NCBI GenBank assembly: GCA_030642005.1
Contig: DAOWOP010000059.1
Span: forward strand, 1-13,805
DNA: 13,805 nt
Direction: 5' to 3'
Origin: Planctomycetales bacterium
GTDB lineage: Bacteria; Planctomycetota; Phycisphaerae; SM23-33
Of the stretch, positions 6,316 through 12,883 are shown one piece after another (positions within the stretch are counted from its first letter, which is position 1; every line of letters starts with the position of its first letter). Below the pieces are notes generated by a model that saw only the letters and a list, made by a program, of their open reading frames with translations, searched no databases and was not told where the DNA came from. The position numbers and the translations under genes were made by a program.

Positions 6316-9300
6316 ATGACGACCTGGCGGTTGATATTTCGCAGCGCGGGCTTTTACCTGCGTGGGCACCTTGGCGTCGCCGCCGGCGTCGCGGTCGCAA
6401 CGGCCGTTCTGGTCGGCGCGCTGGCGGTGGGCGATTCGATCGGGTACAGCCTCGCCGCCGTCGCCAAACGCCGGCTTGGAAAGGTAACTCTCGCCGCCGG
6501 GACAGATGAGCGGTTTTTCCGGGCTGAACTGGCCGACGACCTGGCGGGCGCGCTTGGTGCGACTGTCGCGCCGGTAATCCGCCTGAACGCCACAGCCGTC
6601 AATCCCGAAACCCGCGACCGGGCAAATCGTATCCGGGTCCTCGGAGTCGATGAGCGGTTCTGGAAACTGGGGAACGCCGATGCCCTGCTGGAAGGTAAAG
6701 CCCCCCGCGAAGTCGTCCTGAACGAACCGCTGGCAGAAAGGCTCAACGTCCGCCCCGGCGATATTGTCGTCCTTCGCATCCGCAAGCCGGGCCTGATGTC
6801 GGACGATGCGCCGATGTCCGGCGATGCCGAAGCCGAAGCCGTGATGCGACTGACCGTCAAGGCCGTCGCTTCGGAGGCCCAATTCGGCCGCTTCAGCCTC
6901 CGCGCCGAACAGGTCGCGCCGATGACCGCCTTCGTCCCGCTGGAGATGTTGCAGGCAGCGATAGGCCGCACCGGCAAGGCGAATATGCTCCTGGTTGGAC
7001 AGGGAGCGAAAATAAATCCCAGGTCGGCCGGCGCTGCGATGCGAAAGCATTGGAAACTCGCCGACGCCGAACTGGAACTGCGCGAACTGCTCGACGGTTA
7101 CGGCGAGTTTCGCACGGACAGGGTGTTTATTGAGCATCCCGTCGAACAGGCGGCGAGGAAGGTTTTTCCCCGCGCCGTCGGCGTCCTGACATATTTCGTT
7201 ACCGAAATTAGATGCGGAAAACACAGCACACCTTACTCAATGGTAACGGCGATAGGTCCGCTCGGTAATCGAGAAGAAGCCCAGGGATTCGAATCCCTGG
7301 GCTTAGGGCGTCCCGGTTTGTCGTTCGACATCGAAGACGACGAGATTGTTATCAACAAATGGTTGGCGGACGACCTGCAAGCGAAGGTCGGCGATGAGAT
7401 TGAAATCGAGTATTTTGTTATCGGTCCGATGCGAAAACTTCAGACCCGCACGAGTAAATTTCGCATTCGTCGCGTCGTGCCGATGGAAGGACTCGCCGCC
7501 GATAGGGAACTGATGCCGAAGTTCCCCGGCGTCGCCGGCATCGAAAACTGCAAGGACTGGAAGCCGGGGGTTCACTTCGATTCCCGCAAGGTCAGAGACA
7601 AGGATGAGGAATACTGGAACCGTTATCGCGGCGCGCCCAAGGCGTTCGTTACACTGCGGGCGGGTAAGGAAATGTGGTCCAATCGCTTCGGCGGCCTGAC
7701 GGCTGTCCGTCTCCCGCTGGGCGAACGCGCCGCAGCCGAGGCGCTTCGGCGCGAGATTGAGCCGGCCTCGGTCGGTTTATTCTTCAGGCCTGTCCGCGCC
7801 GAAGCCGTTGCCGCCGGCAAAAAGTCGCTGAATTTCGGATCGCTGTTTCTGAGGATGAGCATGTTCCTGATAGCCGCGGCGGTGCTACTGGTGGGGCTGC
7901 TGTTTGTCTTCGGCATCCAGCAGCGCAGCCGGCAGATCGGGACGCTTCTGGCGATGGGGTTTCGCCCCCGGCAGGTGCGGCGGATGCTGCTGATCGAGGG
8001 CGGTGCGGTCGCGCTGGTCGGCGGCGTTATCGGGGCATTCGCGGGGCTGTTGTACACGAAGGCGATTATCCTCGGCCTGGGAACGGTCTGGACCGGCGCT
8101 GCGGCGGGGACATCGACAATCCGCTTTCACGCCGAGCCGCTTACGCTTGCCGTCGGAGGCGTCTCCGGCGTGCTGATCGCACTTGCGGCGATGTGGATAA
8201 CGCTGCGAGGCCGGATGAAGTTGCCGGCCAGGGAACTGCTCGCCGGCGCGTCGGCGCCGCCGGTGCACGCGGCAAAGAAAACCGGCTTGTGGCTCGGTCC
8301 GGGCCTGGTGATTGTCGCGTTGATAATCCTGTTTGCAAGCGCCGGCGGCGATAAGGACGCGACGACGGTTTTCTTCGCGGCCGGGGCCGTTTTGCTCGTC
8401 GGCGGTTTGGCCTTTATTCATTCGATACTGTCGGCATTTTCCGGCGGCGGACGGATGACGTTCGCGGGTCTGGCTGTCCGTAACGTTACCCGCCGACCGG
8501 GGCGGTCCCTGGCGACGGTGGCGCTGCTGGCGTGCGGGGCCTTCCTGATCGTCGCCGTCGGCGCGAACCGGAAGAGTCCCTGCAAAGACACCGGGGCGAC
8601 CTCGCCGGCCGGCGGGTTCGCACTGTACGGCGAGTCCGCACTGCCGGTGCCGGGCGACCTCAACGACGCGAAAGAAGCCCGCCGGAAATACGGACTGACG
8701 CCGGCCGACCTCGAAGGCGCGCGGTTCGTCCAGTTGCGCATTCACGACGGCGACGACGCCAGTTGCCTGAACCTCAACCGCCCGCAAAGGCCGAAAATTA
8801 TGGGCGTCAGCCCCGAACTGTTGCAGGGGCGGTTCACCTTCGCAAGGACCATCGAGCCTACTAATGCGCCCTGGCGGCTGCTGGAGCGCCGCATGAGCGA
8901 CGGGGCTGTTCCCGCCATCGGCGACCACGCCACCATCGTCTGGGCGCTGGACAAAGCCGTCGGCGATACGCTGGATTACACCGACGAGCGCGGGCGGACG
9001 TTCCGGATTCGACTGGTCGGCTCACTGGCAGGATCGGTCCTCCAGAGCGGGCTGATAATCTCCGAGCGAAACTTCACCGAGTGCTTCGGCTCCGAAAGCG
9101 GTTATCGCGCGTTCCTGATAGACGTTCGGGCCGAGAAGGTCGATAGCCTTACCCGGACGCTTACCGGCAAGGGCCGCCTGGGCGACCTTGGGCTGGAACT
9201 TACCGCCTCGGCCAAAAGGCTGGAGGCCTTCTACGACGTCCACAACACCTATCTCTCGATATTCCAGGCCCTTGGTTCACTTGGGCTTCTTCTGGGCAGC

Positions 9301-9627
9301 GCCGGGCTGGGCGTCGTGGTGCTGCGGAACGTGCTGGAGCGTCGGGGCGAACTGGCGCTGCTGCGGGCGGTTGGATTCACCAGGCCCGCGATTTTCAGGC
9401 TGGTGCTTTATGAACATTGGCTGCTGCTGGCGGCGGGTTTATTGTGCGGCTCGGCGGCCGGTTTGGCGGCGGTCGTTCCGGCGCTGCGTTCGGCGGGCGC
9501 TGCGGCGCCTTATCTTTCCCTGTCGGCGACACTTGCAGCGGTGGCGGCCGGCGGGATATTGTGGATATATCTGGCGACCGCCGCAGCAATGCGCGGGCCG
9601 ATGTTAGCGGCATTGAGAAGCGAGTAA
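6316..9627 (+). CDS. FtsX-like ABC transporter permease, large fused form
   Basis: 1103 residues, far longer than LolC/LolE (about 400) and in the range of double-FtsX permeases. An N-terminal membrane helix (about 20-42) precedes a large extracytoplasmic MacB-like region (about 45-505). Next come FtsX helices near 511-535 (FLIAAAVLLVGLLFVFGI), 562-588 and 605-630, then further hydrophobic segments near 657-676, 685-705 and 730-750. A second extracytoplasmic domain follows, and then a C-terminal FtsX unit with about three helices. Each FtsX unit carries the hallmark region after its first helix (IQQRSRQIGTLLAMGFRPRQ; LERRGELALLRAVGFTRP). Two FtsX units in one chain suggest a pseudo-dimer needing no second permease. 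The partner ATPase is immediately upstream. No separate MacA-like adaptor or outer-membrane factor is nearby. ATG 6316 has AGGAAAG upstream. A perfect palindrome encodes residues 321-330. Substrate unknown. Confidence 0.93.
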   Translation: MTTWRLIFRSAGFYLRGHLGVAAGVAVATAVLVGALAVGDSIGYSLAAVAKRRLGKVTLAAGTDERFFRAELADDLAGALGATVAPVIRLNATAVNPETRDRANRIRVLGVDERFWKLGNADALLEGKAPREVVLNEPLAERLNVRPGDIVVLRIRKPGLMSDDAPMSGDAEAEAVMRLTVKAVASEAQFGRFSLRAEQVAPMTAFVPLEMLQAAIGRTGKANMLLVGQGAKINPRSAGAAMRKHWKLADAELELRELLDGYGEFRTDRVFIEHPVEQAARKVFPRAVGVLTYFVTEIRCGKHSTPYSMVTAIGPLGNREEAQGFESLGLGRPGLSFDIEDDEIVINKWLADDLQAKVGDEIEIEYFVIGPMRKLQTRTSKFRIRRVVPMEGLAADRELMPKFPGVAGIENCKDWKPGVHFDSRKVRDKDEEYWNRYRGAPKAFVTLRAGKEMWSNRFGGLTAVRLPLGERAAAEALRREIEPASVGLFFRPVRAEAVAAGKKSLNFGSLFLRMSMFLIAAAVLLVGLLFVFGIQQRSRQIGTLLAMGFRPRQVRRMLLIEGGAVALVGGVIGAFAGLLYTKAIILGLGTVWTGAAAGTSTIRFHAEPLTLAVGGVSGVLIALAAMWITLRGRMKLPARELLAGASAPPVHAAKKTGLWLGPGLVIVALIILFASAGGDKDATTVFFAAGAVLLVGGLAFIHSILSAFSGGGRMTFAGLAVRNVTRRPGRSLATVALLACGAFLIVAVGANRKSPCKDTGATSPAGGFALYGESALPVPGDLNDAKEARRKYGLTPADLEGARFVQLRIHDGDDASCLNLNRPQRPKIMGVSPELLQGRFTFARTIEPTNAPWRLLERRMSDGAVPAIGDHATIVWALDKAVGDTLDYTDERGRTFRIRLVGSLAGSVLQSGLIISERNFTECFGSESGYRAFLIDVRAEKVDSLTRTLTGKGRLGDLGLELTASAKRLEAFYDVHNTYLSIFQALGSLGLLLGSAGLGVVVLRNVLERRGELALLRAVGFTRPAIFRLVLYEHWLLLAAGLLCGSAAGLAAVVPALRSAGAAAPYLSLSATLAAVAAGGILWIYLATAAAMRGPMLAALRSE
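7277..7304. repeat. Perfect 28-bp palindrome inside the permease coding sequence
   Basis: AAGCCCAGGGATTC followed exactly by its reverse complement, centred between 7290 and 7291, with no loop and no mismatch. In the permease frame it encodes residues 321-330 (EAQGFESLGL), in a surface stretch of the first extracytoplasmic domain just before the FDIEDDEIVINKWLADDL segment. The form resembles AGCCC-GGG...CCC-GGGCT palindromes I associate with planctomycete intergenic repeats, so it may be an in-frame repeat invasion. Confidence 0.8.
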
Positions 9628-9634
9628 ATTGATT

Positions 9635-11050
9635 ATGAAAGTTGCATCTGTCATTGTCGGCATACTGATTCCGGTCTGCGTAGCGGCTGCGGGCGCGTTT
9701 GCCCTCAACCTGTGGCTCGGCGGTGGAGCGGGAATCAAACTCGCACAAAGGTTGCCTGTTCCCGACGGTTCGGCTACGGAGGTGCGGGCATCGGTATTCC
9801 CGGCTACGCTGGTGATCGGGTCAGGTGCGACGGCGAATTTGCCGGGCCTCTGGCCGAGGTTCCGCGGGAGCAATTTCGACGCCGTAAGCACCGGGAAAAC
9901 GCCGCTGGCGAAGTCCTGGCCCCCCGCCGGCCCGCCGGTGCTGTGGTCGGCCGAATTGGGCGAGGGATACGCAGGCCCGGTCATCCTCGGCTCGAAGGTC
10001 TATCTCCTCGATTACGACGAGCAGAAACGCGGCGACGCGCTGCGATGCCTGTCGCTGGCCGACGGAAAAGAGATATGGCGGCTGTGGTATAAGGTTCGAA
10101 CGCCCCGTCAGCACGGCGTCAGCCGGGCCGTCCCGGCGGTTACCGATAAATACGTCGTAACGCTCGGGCCTAAATGCCACGTCATGTGCGCCGACGCGCA
10201 GACGGGTGAGTTCCTCTGGGGGATCGACCTTGTATCCGACTACGGCGCCAAGGTGCCGCTGTGGTACGCCTCGCAGTGCCCGCTGATCGACGACGGCAAG
10301 GCGATAATGGCCCCTGCCGGCGAGAAACTTATGATCGCCGTCGATTGCGCCACGGGCAGGGTGCTTTGGGAGACGCCCAATCCGCACTCCTGGCGGATGA
10401 CGCATTCGTCCATCACGCCGATGGAATGGGCGGGTAGAAGGATGTACGTCTATTGTGCAAGCGGCGGAGTAGTCGGCGTCTCGGCGGCTGACGGTAAAAT
10501 CCTCTGGGAATCGCTCGCATGGAAGGTTCCCACCTCCAACGCACCGTCCCCGGTAATCGCCGGCGACGGGCGGATATTCCTGACCGGCGGATACCGCGCC
10601 GGCAGCGCGATGGTCCAACTGGCCGAACGGGACGGAAAAATCGTTCCGCGGGAATTATTCCGCATCAGTCAGAAGGTCTTCGGCTCGGAGATGCAGACCC
10701 CGATTTACTACAAAGGCAACGTCTATGGTGTGATGACCAAGGACGCAGGCCGGTTGAAAGAGCAACTTATCTGCCTGGACCTTCAAGGGCGGCAGGTCTG
10801 GACCAGCGGACCGGCTAATCGTTTCGGCCCATTCGGCGGGCCTTACATCATCGCGGACGGTATGATATTCGTTATGAACGATCACGGCGTGCTGACGCTC
10901 ACCGAAGCAACGCCGACAGGATACAGACAATTGGCGCGTGCAAAAGTCCTGCCGGGGCCGGAATCATGGGCGCCGATGGCTATCGCCGGAGGCAGGCTCA
11001 TCGTGCGAGACCTGACCAAAATGATCTGCCTGGACGTCCGGGCAAAATGA
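9635..11050 (+). CDS. Membrane-anchored PQQ-like beta-propeller protein
   Basis: 471 residues from ATG 9635 (an in-frame TTG at 9629 would add two residues). A hydrophobic helix at about 3-28 is probably an uncleaved anchor. A linker follows, then GLWPRFRGSNFDAVS (71-85), the family opening motif, and propeller blades with LADGKEIWRLWY, AQTGEFLWGID, ATGRVLWETPN and ADGKILWES. Long loops between blades, some rich in Trp/His/Arg (for example NPHSWRMTHSSITPMEW), set it apart from plain BamB and are similar to those in the protein at 627-1937. The C-terminus (LTEATPTGYRQLARAKVLPG) closely parallels that protein's IAEPSPNGYKELAKKKVLSG, so the two are paralogues. It starts eight bases after the permease stop and its own stop overlaps the next start as ATGA. 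Probably periplasm-facing; partner unknown. Confidence 0.88.
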   Translation: MKVASVIVGILIPVCVAAAGAFALNLWLGGGAGIKLAQRLPVPDGSATEVRASVFPATLVIGSGATANLPGLWPRFRGSNFDAVSTGKTPLAKSWPPAGPPVLWSAELGEGYAGPVILGSKVYLLDYDEQKRGDALRCLSLADGKEIWRLWYKVRTPRQHGVSRAVPAVTDKYVVTLGPKCHVMCADAQTGEFLWGIDLVSDYGAKVPLWYASQCPLIDDGKAIMAPAGEKLMIAVDCATGRVLWETPNPHSWRMTHSSITPMEWAGRRMYVYCASGGVVGVSAADGKILWESLAWKVPTSNAPSPVIAGDGRIFLTGGYRAGSAMVQLAERDGKIVPRELFRISQKVFGSEMQTPIYYKGNVYGVMTKDAGRLKEQLICLDLQGRQVWTSGPANRFGPFGGPYIIADGMIFVMNDHGVLTLTEATPTGYRQLARAKVLPGPESWAPMAIAGGRLIVRDLTKMICLDVRAK

Positions 11051-12093
11051 GGCTTATGGATAAACGACGAGGCATCCCCGCCTGCCACCCTATAGTAACA
11101 AGGTTGGCGGGCAGGTCAACAACGGGCGTAATTATCGCGGTGGTCATAGCCGCCGCGGTTGCCGCCGCCGTTGTCGTTATCCTGCGATCCGACCCGACAG
11201 GCAGGGGCGGAAGCAAACTCGGCGAGGAATTCGTCTATGACGACAAGGAATACCGTCGTACCGACCCTGCCCTGGTTAATTACAAGGAAGTCGGACGGAT
11301 CGAGACGGGCTTTCAGACTGTCCGTGGCATAGCCGTCGGAGGCGACGACGGCATCTATGTCGCCGGCGACAGGGCAGTGGCTGTGTTTGACCGCGACGGC
11401 AAAGACGTCCGGCGGATTACCCTGGACGATTCGCCGCAATGCCTGGCCGTTGCGGCAAATGGGGCTGTCTATGTGGGAATGATTGACCATGTGGAGGTCT
11501 GTCCGCCGCACCGCCGGCGTGCGAAATGGGACAGTCTGGGCGAAAGGGCGATCGTTACATCGGTGGCCGTATCGGGCGGTAACGTCTTCGTCGCCGATTC
11601 GGGAAACAGCGTTGTCCTGCGATACGACACCTCCGGGAAGATTATCAGCCGCATCGGTCGGGCTGATAAAAGCAAGGACATCCCCGGCCTGCTCGTTCGC
11701 AGGCCGTGCGTCGATGTGGCGGTGGGCGGCGAAGGCGTCCTGTGGGTAACTAATCCGGGCCGGTGGCGCGTCGAGGCGTATTCGTTCGACGGGGACCTCA
11801 AGAGCCACTGGGGACGGCAATCGGAGAATATCGAGGGTTTCTGCGGATGCTGCAATCCGACGGCCCTTGTGGCCCTGCCCGACGGCGGGTTCGTTACCGG
11901 CGAAAAGGGGCTGCCGCGTGTAAAGGTCTATGATGATTGCGGACTTTTCAAGAGCGTGGTCGCCGGGCCTGAAGCGTTCGCAAAGGGGACCGTCGGGCTT
12001 GACCTGGCGGTCGATTCGCAGGGGCGAATAATTGTGCTCGACCCGGTCGCGAAGGCGGTGCGCGTATTCGCGAAAAAGAAGGACAACCAGTGA
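11047..12093 (+). CDS. Membrane-anchored NHL-repeat (six-bladed propeller-like) protein with CGCC motif
   Basis: 348 residues. ATG 11047 overlaps the previous stop as ATGA; ATG 11056 is an alternative. A basic N-terminus is followed by one very Ala/Val-rich helix (27-47), placing the rest outside the inner membrane. The body shows NHL-type repeats: RGIAVGGDDGIYVAGD (93-108), CLAVAANGAVYVGM (132-145), TSVAVSGGNVFVADSGNSVV (171-190), DVAVGGEGVLWVTN (223-236), ALVALPDGGFVTGEKGLPRV (273-292) and LDLAVDSQGRIIVLD (318-332). Six units fit a closed propeller. The most distinctive element is GFCGCCNP (264-271) with Cys266, Cys268 and Cys269, plus Cys298 further on. These could ligate metal, a cluster or haem, or form disulfides. 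Its position directly before the iron-sulfur genes, and coupling to them by GTGA overlap, suggest a role as scaffold or electron-transfer partner. No CXXCH haem motif is present. Confidence 0.85.
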   Translation: MRLMDKRRGIPACHPIVTRLAGRSTTGVIIAVVIAAAVAAAVVVILRSDPTGRGGSKLGEEFVYDDKEYRRTDPALVNYKEVGRIETGFQTVRGIAVGGDDGIYVAGDRAVAVFDRDGKDVRRITLDDSPQCLAVAANGAVYVGMIDHVEVCPPHRRRAKWDSLGERAIVTSVAVSGGNVFVADSGNSVVLRYDTSGKIISRIGRADKSKDIPGLLVRRPCVDVAVGGEGVLWVTNPGRWRVEAYSFDGDLKSHWGRQSENIEGFCGCCNPTALVALPDGGFVTGEKGLPRVKVYDDCGLFKSVVAGPEAFAKGTVGLDLAVDSQGRIIVLDPVAKAVRVFAKKKDNQ

Positions 12094-12317
12094 GCGAGGT
12101 ACGGGACAAATCCCGAAGCCGACGCGATTTCCTCGGCGGCGTCGTGCGCGGCGCAGCGATTGGGGCCATAACGATTATCTCGGCCGGATTGTTCAAGCGA
12201 AGGTTACGACCGGGGCGGAAATGTAACTATAGCGGTTTCTGCCGCGACTGCCGGGCCTTCGACGACTGCGAACTGCCGCAGGCAATGACCATTAAACGCG
12301 GGACGGCAAAAAAATGA
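12090..12317 (+). CDS. Small Tat-signal protein with four-cysteine tail (function unknown)
   Basis: 75 residues from GTG 12090, overlapping the previous stop by four bases, with an AAGGA site at 12079-12083. A twin-arginine motif SRRDFL (10-15) is followed by a hydrophobic stretch GGVVRGAAIGAITIISAGLF (16-35). There is no clear cleavage site, so it may stay as an N-terminal anchor. The short exported tail has four cysteines in the pattern C45-x5-C51-x2-C54-x5-C60 (CNYSGFCRDCRAFDDC). This spacing could hold one iron-sulfur cluster or a zinc ion. A Tat signal fits a cofactor loaded before export. I do not recognise the family by name. It ends in an ATGA overlap with the ferredoxin gene, which also has a Tat signal, so the two are probably partners in the same redox module. 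The reading frame is supported by the overlaps on both sides and the matching Tat features. Confidence 0.8.
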   Translation: MSEVRDKSRSRRDFLGGVVRGAAIGAITIISAGLFKRRLRPGRKCNYSGFCRDCRAFDDCELPQAMTIKRGTAKK

Positions 12318-12883
12318 GCGAACAGGAAAAACAAGACGGACTGACCAGGCGCGAGTTTATTCGCAACGGCGCTCGCGGGGCGATGCTGGTGGGTCTGGGC
12401 GCTGCGGCCGGCGGGCTGATCGCCCGAAGCCGCTCCGGCGATACCGTCTGGCAGATAGACCCGGACAAGTGCATCGCCTGCGGGAACTGCGCGACGTACT
12501 GTGTCTTGAAACCGTCCGCCGTAAAGTGCGTCCACGCCTTCGGCGTATGCGGATACTGCGAATTGTGTTTCGGCTTCTTCGACCTCCAGCCCGCCGGTAT
12601 CGACGCCGGAGCGGAGAACCAACTCTGCCCGACCGGGGCGATCCGGCGAAGGTTCGTCGAGGAGCCGTACTACGAATACAAGATTGACGAGCGGCTGTGC
12701 ATCGGCTGCGGAAAGTGCGTCGAGGGATGCAGCACCTTCGGCAACAGCGCGTTGTTCCTCCAGGTCCGCCACGACCGGTGCCTGAACTGCAACGAATGCG
12801 CCATCGCCGCAGCCTGTCCCGCCGATGCGTTCAGACGGGTTCCGGCCGAGAGGCCTTACCTGCTCAAGGGTGATAAACATTGA
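12314..12883 (+). CDS. Tat-exported ferredoxin with four predicted [4Fe-4S] clusters
   Basis: 189 residues. The Tat signal has TRREF at 11-15 and a hydrophobic stretch at about 22-36; a cleavage site is not obvious, so it may remain membrane-tethered. The mature part shows two successive ferredoxin-like units. Unit one has C53-x2-C56-x2-C59-x3-C63, then C79-x2-C82-x2-C85 and C105-P. Unit two has C129-x2-C132-x2-C135-x3-C139, then C156-x2-C159-x2-C162-x5-C168-P. That gives exactly 16 ligands for four clusters; Cys72 is extra. The layout resembles periplasmic electron-transfer subunits such as NapG/DmsB-like ferredoxins, which relay electrons between a membrane polyferredoxin and a partner. NapG itself would be too specific because the second unit differs and no napA or napB is present. 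Start ATG 12314 overlaps the upstream stop; the end overlaps the polyferredoxin start. Confidence 0.9.
   Translation: MSEQEKQDGLTRREFIRNGARGAMLVGLGAAAGGLIARSRSGDTVWQIDPDKCIACGNCATYCVLKPSAVKCVHAFGVCGYCELCFGFFDLQPAGIDAGAENQLCPTGAIRRRFVEEPYYEYKIDERLCIGCGKCVEGCSTFGNSALFLQVRHDRCLNCNECAIAAACPADAFRRVPAERPYLLKGDKH
12866..12873 (+). promoter_or_regulatory. Ribosome binding site for the TTG-initiated polyferredoxin gene
   Basis: AAGGGTGA lies six bases before TTG 12880. It supports the TTG start over later in-frame starts (for example ATG 12988), which would remove the predicted signal sequence. Confidence 0.6.

Noticed and set aside
6244..7224. Long minus-strand open frame of 326 codons opposite the permease
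   Set aside because: It lies antisense to a well supported FtsX permease; long antisense frames are expected in GC-rich coding DNA and the translation shows no recognisable domain.
7885..8928. Minus-strand open frame of 347 codons opposite the permease
   Set aside because: Antisense shadow with Arg/Gln/Pro-rich composition and no recognisable motifs.
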